Shown here: piece by piece, positions 17,989 through 28,392 of the stretch | Numbering within the stretch: the first letter of the stretch is position 1 | Layout: each line of letters begins with the position of its first letter | DNA from: Anaplasma platys | GTDB lineage: Bacteria > Pseudomonadota > Alphaproteobacteria > Rickettsiales > Anaplasmataceae | DNA length: 64,000 nucleotides | Direction of reading: 5' to 3' | Assembly: GCF_012790675.1 (NCBI RefSeq) | Contig: NZ_CP046391.1 | Span: 704,001 to 768,000 of the forward strand | Program-made: the position numbers and the translations under genes | Notes under the pieces: model-generated | What the model was told of the DNA's origin: nothing | Database searches by the model: none | What the model saw: only the letters and a program-made list of their open reading frames with translations

Positions 17989-20661
17989 TTAAAGATTAGC
18001 AACCAATCTGGACTTCTGCAATCCGACAATGCTACAACTAGTAATAGCGCCCGGAATTGACTCCCCCCTGTCGCGTTCTACAGCCTCTTCTTGAGATAGA
18101 CGTTTGCCATCCAGGGAGTGAAAAAGTTCGACGAAATCTACTAATACTTCCTCTGAAAAGCTCTGACTGAAACTGTCAAAATCTTTATCTGCAAGCTCAA
18201 ACCTATGCGAGAACTTCTGATGATCGAACGGAAAACCGGGCGAGAAGGCACACAGTGAATGAACACAAGAAGAAAGTCCCCTCACCGGCTCCTTATTGTT
18301 TTTCCAGAGAAGCACAATATTATCAACAAACTCCTTCCTGTCCCCAACTATATGCTCAGAGCAATGCTCCAAAATGGTGTCAAAAGTTCTCCAATAGCTT
18401 TGGTCATTACACAAGAGTCTATACGCACCACATTTAAGACATTTAAGAAAATCCTCCGATAAACCCCGGCATCCCTTACCCATAGAAGCCATTGAAACAT
18501 ATGAGTCAAGATATGCTAGCGGAATATCAGGACGATTAGCCTTGGCAAAAACTTCCAATAAACGCAAGTAGGATTCCCTAGTAGCAAGCTGAAACTGACA
18601 TTTTAGTACGTAACCCGCCTTAAGTGATGGTAGTGCTGCTGTAATGGACAGCTTGGCAATTTTCATACTTCCTGCAGTGCTCGCTAAGGCACTAAGCAAT
18701 GCCAATCCTTCCTTCTGCCCCTCCGCACCCTCGATTCTAAAGAGTGTGCACCTATCAGGCAATGCAGCGTTCGAATCAACAAGTGATATTTTGTACTTAT
18801 GAGACGGGATAGTCGAACCATCGACACTTAAACTATTTCCGTTAAACCCAAATTCAGATGGATTTGAAGACGCACTAAACGTTCTAAATACGGTTTCATT
18901 TCTGGAATTAATACACAGGTACAGCTCAGGATTTTTCGCCCCAGAAGCTGCCTTATCCTTAGGTAAGATAGGAAACGCTGCAGAACATCCAATAGCAACT
19001 ACCGCAATCAAAGCAACCGGCACAAGTAACCACGGGACAACAGCACTTGACACTACACCAGGAACACATATAAGAACTACAACACTTATCAATGCTACAA
19101 GCGCAACGGAAACAGTGACAATGAAACAATACTTACGAATAAACTCCGCGCCTCTCTTCTTGCCATACGAGTGCGTATCACTCACAGCTGTTTTATCTAT
19201 CTTTCCCATAAGCACATCATCCGCGGGAACCACATCGCCATAACCTCCTACGTGTATACCACTCATCCTGCTGTCAATCATAACTCTGTCACCAAAACTT
19301 ATGATATTGACCTGACTTGGCGTTGGCTCTGCAGTAAGAAGTCTAAAATATACTTCCGCAAGACAAAAATCCGCAAATGCCGTTTTTACCACTTTCTGTT
19401 TCTGCTCATCACTCCAAGGCTTTCCACTTAAAGCATTACCCAGAATCTCACTTCCGGAAAGCCCTTGGCCGATTGCTAGATCGTAAGCTCTATTGTACAT
19501 AGATAAAAAGCCAGAGAGTACGCTCACGTCCTGAATTTCAGGTTCATACGCATCTGCAATACTTATGTGATATCCAGAAAGGAACTTTAGCCTTGAGGCC
19601 ACATGCTCGTATTTTTTGCATGTTTCTAAAAAACCCTCATCAATTCCTGTGATTCTATCCAAATCCTCCAAGCTTAATGTATCATCACTACCGGCAAGAG
19701 CCTTATCAATCGCTAACGCTTCTATTACCTCCTTAATAGTCTCTTTAGAGTGAACACCACCCCCAGACTCTAAAAACTCCTCTACATGCTTAACTAGACG
19801 GCTACGGGTCAATGCCCCCGATGAGGAAACGCCCGCAGCACACGCATTGGCAAACGACCGTTTGGACAAATACGTAAATTCTGAGTCATTGAAGCTCTCA
19901 GTTATACCCTCCATTCCTCCAATTACCTTGGAGGCATCAGAGACAAATGCCCTATGCAGCTCTTTTGACATGCATGGAAAAGATTTGGCATGATTCAAGA
20001 GGAGTGAAAGCACCCCGTATTCGCGCTCATCATGAAGCAATGCAAGTCCGTCAAGAGAGCTTGTGAAAAACTGAGTGCTAAACCGGAAGACACCACCTTC
20101 AAGTGAAGCAGCTCCGCTGATAGCAGCCCTCTTGATGTACCAATCTATGTAGCGACCGATAAATTTGCCACATGCCGATACCATCTTTAGCGTTAAAATG
20201 CTATCCGTCTTATACGCCCCAGTAAAGGAGTCTAGGCCCTTGATACCACTAGACAGCGCATCACTAATGAAACCAAAAATACCTTTCAGCCCCTCTGGAC
20301 CCTCCGCACAAAGTTTTACCGTGGCACGTACGTTATCTTCAGCAATCCTTGGAGCTTGAATCTTCACAACGTTCGAATATTTGGCACACAACGATGCAAA
20401 TAAGGAATCGGCATCTGTATCGAGAATAAGCCTAGGCACGGAGTCTTCTACCTTGTAGCAGCAATCCGGTTGCAAAAAATACGCGTCCACGGCCTGGTAG
20501 TCCTGGTTATTGCCTATTTTGACCACGCCGTCCCTTGAAAGTCGAACTGACCCCAGTAGATTGCTCCTCGAGTCTCTATAAAATGACAACTCACCAGCAG
20601 AGGGAAAATCAACCTCACGGTCACCGCCATTAGGACGGATAGCAAAACACAACTTAGCCAT
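17989..20661 (-). CDS. Large protein of unknown function with two central membrane segments
   Basis: The protein has 890 residues from ATG 20661, with GGTG upstream; a TTG 12 bp earlier is less likely. I do not recognise the family. Two adjacent hydrophobic segments lie at about 510-535 (FIVTVSVALVALISVVVLIC) and 540-562 (VVPWLLVPVALIAVVAIG), separated by a short loop. The ~510-residue N-terminal and ~325-residue C-terminal parts are therefore probably on the same side of the inner membrane as a hairpin-anchored protein. There is no signal peptide. It is convergent with prfB (141-bp gap) and stands alone. It could be an Anaplasmataceae-specific membrane protein or a secreted inclusion-membrane protein; the bilobed hydrophobic pair resembles the latter, but this is inference. 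Confidence 0.85.
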   Translation of the reverse strand: MAKLCFAIRPNGGDREVDFPSAGELSFYRDSRSNLLGSVRLSRDGVVKIGNNQDYQAVDAYFLQPDCCYKVEDSVPRLILDTDADSLFASLCAKYSNVVKIQAPRIAEDNVRATVKLCAEGPEGLKGIFGFISDALSSGIKGLDSFTGAYKTDSILTLKMVSACGKFIGRYIDWYIKRAAISGAASLEGGVFRFSTQFFTSSLDGLALLHDEREYGVLSLLLNHAKSFPCMSKELHRAFVSDASKVIGGMEGITESFNDSEFTYLSKRSFANACAAGVSSSGALTRSRLVKHVEEFLESGGGVHSKETIKEVIEALAIDKALAGSDDTLSLEDLDRITGIDEGFLETCKKYEHVASRLKFLSGYHISIADAYEPEIQDVSVLSGFLSMYNRAYDLAIGQGLSGSEILGNALSGKPWSDEQKQKVVKTAFADFCLAEVYFRLLTAEPTPSQVNIISFGDRVMIDSRMSGIHVGGYGDVVPADDVLMGKIDKTAVSDTHSYGKKRGAEFIRKYCFIVTVSVALVALISVVVLICVPGVVSSAVVPWLLVPVALIAVVAIGCSAAFPILPKDKAASGAKNPELYLCINSRNETVFRTFSASSNPSEFGFNGNSLSVDGSTIPSHKYKISLVDSNAALPDRCTLFRIEGAEGQKEGLALLSALASTAGSMKIAKLSITAALPSLKAGYVLKCQFQLATRESYLRLLEVFAKANRPDIPLAYLDSYVSMASMGKGCRGLSEDFLKCLKCGAYRLLCNDQSYWRTFDTILEHCSEHIVGDRKEFVDNIVLLWKNNKEPVRGLSSCVHSLCAFSPGFPFDHQKFSHRFELADKDFDSFSQSFSEEVLVDFVELFHSLDGKRLSQEEAVERDRGESIPGAITSCSIVGLQKSRLVANL

Positions 20662-21275
20662 CTGATACACCAAAAAAACTGCTTAAAGAATAGCGACATC
20701 CCACGTGACTGAGGCTCACATAATAACAAGCCAACTGTCCACATCGCCAAAAAATGAACGCTGTAATCCCTCAAGCTAACAGAATAAAGCACTTACAAAC
20801 GCCCTACTCGCGAGCGGGGACCACACACTCTTATTATACGTATCACGTCAGGTGGATTACGGCAACTCTAAATTGCTTGCACCGTAAAAGCTCACATGCC
20901 ATCAGGCCCAGGCCTTAGGCCAAATAAACCACCACTATGCGGTTTATGAATGCTTCTATGGAAAATTATAGAAAACAAGAACGACCATATAAAAGCAATT
21001 CCAATGAACGTGTGCACAACTCGCCATATAGATGCTACGCACGTTTGATTAAAGGCAAACCTTATGGCCCAAGACTAGGAAGTCATAACAAAATTTCTGT
21101 CCTAACAAAAAAACGCCCAAGTCCGGGAAACACCACAAATACAGCACTATGTAAAGGTTACCGCTGCTACGACAGGCTTTAAAAATACAGCTGTACCCAC
21201 ACTTACTTTGGCTTAGCTTATGGCTTGTGTTGCGAGAAAACCGCTGTAAAGACTCGGCGCTGCAACACCGTGCGT
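20662..21275. other. Gap of about 0.6 kb downstream of rsmE
   Basis: No gene is recognisable. Near 20902-20921 the GGCC core recurs (AGGCCCAGGCCTTAGGCC), which could form a small hairpin. The left end should carry the promoter of the 890-residue gene. Confidence 0.45.
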
Positions 21276-21995
21276 TCATGACAAGCAATGCTCATTAACA
21301 TACGAAAGTGCTGCTACTACTGCAGTGTCAACTCTTAGCACCCTAGATCCTAGAGACATTTTTCCGGCAAAGGCCTCTGAATACAAAAGTTCTTTTTCAG
21401 AAAAACCGCCTTCTGGTCCTATAACAATGCCTAAATTTTCCACCCCACATAACACTCTAGCTGGAGCTTCACCCTTGCCTGTCTCATCACATAGAATCAG
21501 CTGACTTTCCAAATCCCTCAGATCGTAAAAGCCCATTGTTTCCTTAATCACCGGAACATCTTGCCTGCAACACTGCTCCGCAGCTTCGACAGCCCATTTC
21601 CAACACTTTTGGATGTTTATATTCCTCACAGAGGAATACTCAGTAAGCACCGGTTGTATGACGGTAACTCCCATCTCTGTGGCTTGCCGCACCACACTAC
21701 GCATGGTATCAGGCTTGATAAGAGATATGCACAGAGTGAGGTCGGGAGTTTTCATATACTCTCCAGACAAAGCCTCCACTCTCAGCAAAACCCCACTGCG
21801 TGAAATCTCTTCTATTATACAAGTCCAATCACCGTAAGTACCGTCAAAAAGCATAACTGCATCGGAAGGCTTTGCCCTCATGACATCGCGTACATAATGA
21901 GCTTGATCTCCCTTGAGAGTGAGACTACACCCCTCCTTTAGCGACATTTCATTATAATGCAGCCGGATTTTTACCTGTTTTTTCTTTTGAAACAT
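21276..21995 (-). CDS. rsmE: 16S rRNA m3U1498 methyltransferase
   Basis: The protein has about 239 residues. It methylates N3 of U1498 in 16S rRNA with S-adenosylmethionine. The SPOUT knot motifs are clear: GIVIGPEGGFSEKE and LGSRVLRVDTAVVAAL near the C-terminus; a PUA-like N-terminal domain includes GDQAHYVRDVMRAK. The start is either ATG 21995 or a GTG at 22007, which has the better GGTGG upstream. It follows bcp by 21-33 bp on the same strand, so the two are probably co-transcribed. Confidence 0.93.
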   Translation of the reverse strand: MFQKKKQVKIRLHYNEMSLKEGCSLTLKGDQAHYVRDVMRAKPSDAVMLFDGTYGDWTCIIEEISRSGVLLRVEALSGEYMKTPDLTLCISLIKPDTMRSVVRQATEMGVTVIQPVLTEYSSVRNINIQKCWKWAVEAAEQCCRQDVPVIKETMGFYDLRDLESQLILCDETGKGEAPARVLCGVENLGIVIGPEGGFSEKELLYSEAFAGKMSLGSRVLRVDTAVVAALSYVNEHCLS

Positions 21996-22028
21996 CCCGT
22001 AACTCACTTAGCCACCGCTTGGCAAAAA

Positions 22029-22496
22029 TTAAATCTCGGCAAGAGTACCAAGCACTTCTTCCACATGGCCAGAAACCTTAACATTTCTCCAAGCTTTTCT
22101 TACGATGCCGTCTTTGTCTATTAAAAAGGTGGACCTTTCTATACCCATGTAAGACTTGCCAAACATGCTTTTTTCCACCCAAACACCGTACGCAATGGCC
22201 AATTGCGCATCAGTGTCTGCTATAAGATCGAAAGGCAATTCATGTTTTTTGCGAAAATTCTCGTGAGAGCTTATGCTGTCCTTAGACACACCTATAATCA
22301 CAGTGCTCAAGCCCTGAAATCTTGCATGAGCATCACGAAAGCCCTCCGCCTCTCTTGTGCACCCCGGAGTATCATCCCTAGGGTAAAAATACAAAACAAC
22401 ATTGCTTTTTCCCAGATGAGGCAACAAAAACTGCGATGCGCTCATAGCATCTTGCTCAGAAAATCCCGGAGCCTTACCTCCTTCTTTAACTCCCAT
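22029..22496 (-). CDS. bcp: Peroxiredoxin of the Bcp/PrxQ family, one-cysteine form
   Basis: The 155-residue thiol peroxidase reduces hydrogen and organic peroxides in the cytoplasm. YPRDDTPGCTREAEGF carries the peroxidatic cysteine. The residue five places on, where many members have the resolving cysteine, is Glu, and the protein has no other cysteine. It must therefore use an external thiol. I chose ATG 22496 because AGAGG precedes it and MGVKEGGKAPGF fits the family; a longer frame to 22538 would add 14 hydrophobic residues. Confidence 0.93.
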   Translation of the reverse strand: MGVKEGGKAPGFSEQDAMSASQFLLPHLGKSNVVLYFYPRDDTPGCTREAEGFRDAHARFQGLSTVIIGVSKDSISSHENFRKKHELPFDLIADTDAQLAIAYGVWVEKSMFGKSYMGIERSTFLIDKDGIVRKAWRNVKVSGHVEEVLGTLAEI

Positions 22497-23263
22497 AAAA
22501 ACCTCTAAAATTAGGATAAAGGACAGCAAATGATACACACAGGCTCTAGTATTCTCAAACTAATATCTAGGATGAAAAGCTACAGGAAATGCCAGTAGCA
22601 TGGGCTAATTATACGGAAATTTTTGGTATTTTACAGATGGTTATATATAATATATGAGGTGAGCTATTAATGTTGGCTAAGGCTTAAAATATCGATTTTA
22701 AAAGTATGTTATTATCTAAATTTAAACTTTAACTTTATAGCTGATATTGATACGTCCAAATAGAACCTGATCATCGTATTTAACTTGGAAATACGGAAGC
22801 GTGAGGCCATATCCAGACGCTTTACAAGCTGAGCGCAATTATTCATCAAAAACAATGTCTACGCTACGTAATGGAAACAACCGCACTTTGATCACCTGCA
22901 GGACCTCGCAAGCGGCAGTCTGCAAAAAAGTGGCATACTTCCTGTCCTATAATGCAGTTGTATAATAACAGTGCGGCTCTGCATGATGATCTGAATTCTT
23001 CTTGGGAATCTAACAATGCGCCACTTAGGTCGCGAAATGATAAGCGCACCGCGGACAACATAGTGTCAAGGATAGCTCAAAATGGCGCAGGAAAACACCC
23101 ACTGTTTGCCATTAAAATAGCACTTTATCAAACATCAACATCTGGCATTTTTTTTAGTGCATACCATAAGTTGCAAACCGCTGATTTCCCCTCCTATAGG
23201 AAAAATAACTTTAAATCCTGACGAAATGTCAGTATACTGTGGAGTTAAGAAGTACATAGGAAA
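22497..23263. other. Divergent gap between bcp and ileS
   Basis: The section 22600-22760 is very AT-rich. I found no gene, RNA or strong hairpin. Promoters for bcp (minus) and ileS (plus) should lie here. Confidence 0.45.
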
Positions 23264-26200
23264 ATGGTCGTGAGACGTTATCCAGACGTAAGTGGTAGCC
23301 CCGCATTTCCTGACATAGAAAAGGGGATACTTTGCTACTGGGACAGCAGAAGAATCTTTGAAAAATCCGTAAAAAATAGACCAGCTGATAAGTGCTATGT
23401 CTTCTATGATGGCCCTCCATTTGCCAATGGGTTGCCGCACTATGGGCATCTGCTCACTGGCTTCATAAAAGACGTAGTAGCACGCTACAAGACTATGAGA
23501 GGTTATAAAGTAGAAAGAAGATTCGGATGGGATTGCCATGGCCTGCCCGTAGAAATGCTGAGCGAAAAGGAGCTCAAAGTATCTGGTAGAACAAATATAG
23601 AAAACTTCGGGATAGAGAAGTTTAATGACCATTGTAGAAGTTCTATAATGAGATTTACTGAACAGTGGCAGGATTATGTTACTAGACAAGCCCGTTGGGT
23701 TGACTTTAAAAACGGCTACAAAACCATGGATAAGGACTTCATGGAATCAGTTATCTGGGCCTTTCATGAGCTATGGAAGAAGGGGCTGGTCTACGAGTCA
23801 CTGAGGGTTGTTCCATATAGCTGGGCATGCCAAACGCCTCTATCGAACTTTGAAACTAAGATAGACAACGCTTACAGAGAGAAAGTAAGTAAGACCGTAA
23901 CAGTAAAGTTTGAACTACAGGAAAAACCTGCTTTTGCGAGAAGTGATATAAAGTCTTACAAGCTCCTGGCATGGACAACAACTCCCTGGACGCTAGTGGC
24001 TAATTTGGCGTTGGCCATAAATACCAGCATAACCTATATAGCTGCGGTGATTGACAAAGAAATGCTGATATTTTCAGAGGGATATCAAGAGCAATTTAAG
24101 CTATTCTGTAAAAAAAACAACCTGGATAACGTAGAGTTTGCCAAGATTGATGGAAAGCAGTTGGTATCAACGCGGTATAAGCCACTATTTCCATATTTAG
24201 CAGATTGTGAAAATGCCTTTCAGGTATTGGATGCTGAGTTTTTCACTGAAGACGCGGGAACTGGAATCGTGCACATAGCTCCGGGCTTTGGAGAAGACGA
24301 CTTTATTTTGTGCAAGAGATACAACATTCCAAATGTCACGGGAGGGGCTTCGCGTCTGTTGTCAGTAATATGCCCAATAGATGACGCGGGAAACTATACT
24401 TCGGTTATCACGCATTTTGCGGGGTTAAATGTGTTCGAGGCTAATGACCCGGTAATAAAGTATCTAAAAGAACGAGGGTCATGGTTTGAAACTGGACAGT
24501 ATATTCATAACTACCCCCACTGCTGGAGGACTGACACGCCTCTAATCTATCGAGCTATGTCATCATGGTATGTGGAAGTGACCAAGCTCATAAGACGCAT
24601 GACTGAACTGAACGACAATGTTAACTGGATACCTGATCACGTTAAGGATGGGCAGTTTGGCAAGTGGTTGGCTGGAGCCAAAGATTGGTCCATTTCGCGA
24701 AACAGATTCTGGGGAGCGCCAGTTCCTGTGTGGAAATCCGACAATCCTGAGTATCCAAGAATAGATGTATATGGTTCGATAAAGAAGTTTTCCCCTGATG
24801 TTCGCGCCTTGGAAGAAGATTTTGGCCCGATAGAAGATTTACATAGGCCATATATAGACCAGCTGGTGCGCCCAAACCCTGATGATCCCACTGGCAAGTC
24901 GATGATGCGCAGAGTGCCTGATGTCTTAGATTGCTGGTTTGAGTCTGGCTCAATGCCCTATGCTCAAGTGCACTATCCCTTTGAAAACAAGGAGAAGTTT
25001 GAGGCAAATTTCCCAGCCGATTTCATTACTGAGTACATAGCTCAAACCCGCGGTTGGTTTTACACATTGTTTGTTTTGTCTACAGGCATATTTGATAAAA
25101 ACCCGTTCCAGAACTGCATTTGCCATGGTGTAGTACTAGACATAGAAGGGCAGAAGCTTTCGAAGCGGCTAAACAACTATCCTGACCCAATGGAAATGTT
25201 CGAAAGATACGGGGCAGATGCGGTGCGCTTTCTCATGCTTTCCAGCTCCGTATCCACTGGGGGAGACATGCTCCTGGATAAGAGCGGCGAGATGATACGA
25301 GATACACTACGTGGTGTCATAAAACCTATTTGGAATAGCTATTGTTTCTTCACGGTATACGCGAATGCAGACGGCGTTCGTGGTAAGTTGCTTGATACAA
25401 TTGACCATCTAGGCAACATCATGGACAGATACATTCTTTTCGAGTGCATGGAGCTAGTGAAAAAGGTAAAAGGCTCTATGGAAGCGCAAAATAGGAACGA
25501 AAAAGAGGGTTTAACTCACGATCCATACGACATCAAGCTGGCATGTGCGGAGCTAGTGCATTTTGCTGACAAGTTGAACAACTGGTACATCCGTAGGAGT
25601 AGAGAGCGCTTTTGGTCTTCTGAAAAATCTGAAGATAAGACTAGCGCATATGACACGCTGTACACCGTGTTGTATTACTTCGTCCGTGTTGCTGCACCGT
25701 TTTTGCCATTTATCTCAGAAGCTATATGGTTGGGCCTTGACTTTGGACTTGAAGAATCGGTGCATTTAACAGATTTTCCAGACTATAACGCACTGGGAGA
25801 AATTAGTAGTAAGCACCTGGAAAACACGAAAAATATGCAGCTGGCTATGGATGTGTGTAGCCATGTTTTATCCCTTAGGAATGCTCATTGCCTACGCGTC
25901 AGACAGCCGCTAAAAAGCCTGCGTATCTATCCTTATATGTGCCCAGAACTTGCAAACTTGCCACCAGAATACAGAAAAGTCATTCTGGAAGAAGTAAACA
26001 TAAAGGAACTTACTGTTTCGGAAGACGCAGCTACTGTTGCGAATTTTGACCTTAAGCTGAATTTTTCTATGCTGGGGAAAAGAATCCCAGACAAAGTGAA
26101 GAGTATAATCCCACTCATGAAACAAGGGTCTTGGCAGGTCCTCAACAATGGGGATCTTTTGCTTGGCAATACACAGGATGAAGGTTGCATCGTACATAAA

Positions 26201-26584
26201 GACGAGTTCTCAATGAATCTAAGGGTGACCGATAAATGTTCATGCCCCATTATCTCACACGGAGCTACGATAGGAGTGGTAACCATAGATCCAGAAATAA
26301 CCCACGAGCTCTTGCTAGAGGGAATCGCCCGTGACATAGTAAGGCTGATACAACAAGCTCGCAAGGACCATGGTTTAAGCATGCTAAGTATGGCTGAAGC
26401 AGTAATTGTGACGCATAATAGCGATACTGACAACGCCCTGGAAGCATGGATGGATTTCATCACGAAGCAGACCTTACTGAGTTCACTTACACGCGCTTCT
26501 GCCGAGAATTTAAACGCATATTCATCAGGATACACTAGGATATCCGCAAAAGAATTTGACGTGTTCGTACGTGGGACGCCGTAG
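23264..26584 (+). CDS. ileS: Isoleucyl-tRNA synthetase, eukaryal-type
   Basis: The 1,106-residue class I synthetase charges tRNA(Ile). The HIGH motif is PHYGH at 58-62 in FANGLPHYGHLLTGFIKD. The KMSKS motif is KLSKR at 631-635 in GQKLSKRLNNYPDP. The editing domain includes the region around AWTTTPWTLVANLALA. The length, the GQKLSKR form and the long C-terminal part with few cysteines fit the eukaryal/archaeal-type IleS known in Rickettsiales rather than the shorter bacterial type with a zinc tail. The ATG at 23264 follows AGGA closely. It stands alone on its strand. Confidence 0.97.
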   Translation: MVVRRYPDVSGSPAFPDIEKGILCYWDSRRIFEKSVKNRPADKCYVFYDGPPFANGLPHYGHLLTGFIKDVVARYKTMRGYKVERRFGWDCHGLPVEMLSEKELKVSGRTNIENFGIEKFNDHCRSSIMRFTEQWQDYVTRQARWVDFKNGYKTMDKDFMESVIWAFHELWKKGLVYESLRVVPYSWACQTPLSNFETKIDNAYREKVSKTVTVKFELQEKPAFARSDIKSYKLLAWTTTPWTLVANLALAINTSITYIAAVIDKEMLIFSEGYQEQFKLFCKKNNLDNVEFAKIDGKQLVSTRYKPLFPYLADCENAFQVLDAEFFTEDAGTGIVHIAPGFGEDDFILCKRYNIPNVTGGASRLLSVICPIDDAGNYTSVITHFAGLNVFEANDPVIKYLKERGSWFETGQYIHNYPHCWRTDTPLIYRAMSSWYVEVTKLIRRMTELNDNVNWIPDHVKDGQFGKWLAGAKDWSISRNRFWGAPVPVWKSDNPEYPRIDVYGSIKKFSPDVRALEEDFGPIEDLHRPYIDQLVRPNPDDPTGKSMMRRVPDVLDCWFESGSMPYAQVHYPFENKEKFEANFPADFITEYIAQTRGWFYTLFVLSTGIFDKNPFQNCICHGVVLDIEGQKLSKRLNNYPDPMEMFERYGADAVRFLMLSSSVSTGGDMLLDKSGEMIRDTLRGVIKPIWNSYCFFTVYANADGVRGKLLDTIDHLGNIMDRYILFECMELVKKVKGSMEAQNRNEKEGLTHDPYDIKLACAELVHFADKLNNWYIRRSRERFWSSEKSEDKTSAYDTLYTVLYYFVRVAAPFLPFISEAIWLGLDFGLEESVHLTDFPDYNALGEISSKHLENTKNMQLAMDVCSHVLSLRNAHCLRVRQPLKSLRIYPYMCPELANLPPEYRKVILEEVNIKELTVSEDAATVANFDLKLNFSMLGKRIPDKVKSIIPLMKQGSWQVLNNGDLLLGNTQDEGCIVHKDEFSMNLRVTDKCSCPIISHGATIGVVTIDPEITHELLLEGIARDIVRLIQQARKDHGLSMLSMAEAVIVTHNSDTDNALEAWMDFITKQTLLSSLTRASAENLNAYSSGYTRISAKEFDVFVRGTP

Positions 26585-26691
26585 CGCTCCAGCCTTGAGC
26601 GATATGATTATGATCTCATTAAATGTGGCTAGACACCGCCTCACAATGCTTAGGGAAGGAAACGCAAAACTGAGAATAAATCAGCTATCTT

Positions 26692-27186
26692 CGACTAATA
26701 GTAAGGCCTGTTCTTGCTGATACGATACCTGATAGCGTCTTCCCATACCTCACCATTGGACAATAGCTTCTGCTTGTTGTACATGAGCTCCTCCCGAGTT
26801 TCGGTAGCGTATTCAAAATTTGGCCCCTCCACAATTGCGTCAACAGGGCACGCCTCTTGGCAAAAGCCACAATAAATGCACTTGGTCATGTCAATATCAT
26901 ATCTGGTCGTTCTACGACCACCATCATCCCTTTCACCAGCTTCTATGGTAATGGCTTGCGCAGGGCAAATCGCCTCACACAGCTTACATGCTATACAAAT
27001 TTCCTCCCCACTATCGTATCTCCGCAACGCATGCTCACCACGAAACCTGGTACTTAAGGGCCCCTTTTCGAGCGGATATCCAAGCGTAACTTTTGGTTTC
27101 AGCATTGCAAGAAAGGTAAGTAGAAACCCATGCAGCATCGACCGCATCGATCTACATAAACCCATCAGACGAGCAAGCAACTTCAT
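26692..27186 (-). CDS. nuoI: NADH-quinone oxidoreductase subunit I
   Basis: The protein has 163 residues from ATG 27186; a GTG two codons earlier overlaps lepB. It is the TYKY-type ferredoxin subunit of complex I, on the cytoplasmic side of the inner membrane, passing electrons through two [4Fe-4S] clusters (N6a, N6b). The motifs are C64xxC67xxC70xxxC74 ([12 protein letters not shown]) and C103xxC106xxC109xxxC113 ([12 protein letters not shown]). The N-terminus has an amphipathic helix. The start lies 2 nt after the lepB stop, so it is translated in the same unit. The other nuo genes are not nearby. Confidence 0.96.
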
Positions 27187-27188
27187 TT

Positions 27189-27974
27189 TCACCGCACTTT
27201 TTGGAAAACTCTGTCTGTCCTAATTTTAAACGGGAAGCCCTTATCATTCCCTTGAAACGAGAGAACAACTACTAACGCTTTTCCTACTATGTTGTCTATA
27301 GGAATATTGCCCACTTCTGTAACAAAACGACTATCCCGAGAATCATCCCTATTGTCACCGAGAACAAAGATGTGCCCTTCAGGCACTCGATATACTGGCG
27401 TATTATCTAGCGTGCTATTTTCGCGTTCATCAAGCACCTCATATGACTTTCCATTGTATAAGGTCTCAATGTAACGCTTTACAACTTTCTCACCATCAAC
27501 AAAGTCAGCTGCTCTTTCATAGCTCATTTCTTTCCCATTTATGTACAGGTGCCCGTTTTTGAGCTGAACTTCATCTCCAGGAAGTCCTACAACTCTTTTT
27601 ATATAGCTCACTTTCGGATCCGAAGGTAAGCGAAACACAACAACATCACCCGCTCTAGGGGGAGTATAAAACACCCTACCCTTGAAATTTATAAATGGCA
27701 CTCGCGTCAACAATGGGACAATAACTGCTGAATACCTACTATATCCATAGCTATACTTTCCAACGACTATGTAGTCCCCAACAAGAAGAGTGCTCTTCAT
27801 GGAACCAGAGGGTATGTGGAAAGGCTCAAACGCCAAACTACGAAAAAGAGCTATCGCCAAAAGCGAAAGGATCAGGACCTTAGGTGCCTTAAACGAACTC
27901 CAATCCCATCGCCTAAAGAAGGAGAGAAGAGAAGGCTTATCACAACGAGAAGCTGTTGCCACATCCACAACCAA
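27189..27974 (-). CDS. lepB: Signal peptidase I
   Basis: The protein has about 261 residues. It cleaves signal peptides at the outer face of the inner membrane. One membrane segment lies at about 30-48. The Ser-Lys dyad is Ser58 in [11 protein letters not shown] and Lys126 in [22 protein letters not shown] is at 206-216. The start is uncertain: TTG 27974 or in-frame GTGs at 27968 and 27962 are available, and all overlap the end of the upstream HesB-type gene. Residues 1-25 may be shorter in reality. The stop is 2 nt before nuoI. Confidence 0.95.
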   Translation of the reverse strand: MVVDVATASRCDKPSLLSFFRRWDWSSFKAPKVLILSLLAIALFRSLAFEPFHIPSGSMKSTLLVGDYIVVGKYSYGYSRYSAVIVPLLTRVPFINFKGRVFYTPPRAGDVVVFRLPSDPKVSYIKRVVGLPGDEVQLKNGHLYINGKEMSYERAADFVDGEKVVKRYIETLYNGKSYEVLDERENSTLDNTPVYRVPEGHIFVLGDNRDDSRDSRFVTEVGNIPIDNIVGKALVVVLSFQGNDKGFPFKIRTDRVFQKVR

Positions 27975-28392
27975 ATTTTACACCAGGATTGTTAACAACA
28001 AACCTTGAACCATTCATATCTTCAACATAGTCTATGGTGGAGTTCTTTAAAAACTTCCTGGAACAGCGATCAATAAGTAACAAGGGAACTCCATCCTCAG
28101 CAGATACCACAATATCCGATGCTCCACCTACAACATCGCCCTCTTCATCTTCGTCTTCTTCATCCTCATCGTCGACATCCTCGATTTCAGAATCACAATC
28201 GTCATCTTCATCATCGACTGAGAGGCTGCCACCACGAACTTCAGTAGTGAACTCATACTTAAACCCAGCACAGCCCCCACCTTGCACAGAAAGCCTCAAT
28301 AAAGACGGCTGCTCTTCTTTTTCCAACACAGATCTAATCTTGCTCACCGCACACTCAGTCACAGTAAGCCCCAAGCTATCCACACTGGCCAT
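27940..28392 (-). CDS. HesB/IscA-type iron-sulfur protein with an acidic insertion
   Basis: The 150-residue A-type carrier may move Fe-S clusters to targets. Cys41 (GGGCAGFKYEF) and Cys132/Cys134 (FGCGCGNSF) are the three ligands. Between the first two strands, residues 60-86 form an insertion with 22 Asp/Glu out of 27; ordinary IscA/ErpA proteins are about 105-115 residues and lack it. ATG 28392 is preferred because GGCGG precedes it and the family begins about there; an upstream ATG at 28422 has none. Its end overlaps lepB. nuoI, an Fe-S protein, lies two genes on. Confidence 0.9.
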   Translation of the reverse strand: MASVDSLGLTVTECAVSKIRSVLEKEEQPSLLRLSVQGGGCAGFKYEFTTEVRGGSLSVDDEDDDCDSEIEDVDDEDEEDEDEEGDVVGGASDIVVSAEDGVPLLLIDRCSRKFLKNSTIDYVEDMNGSRFVVNNPGVKFGCGCGNSFSL

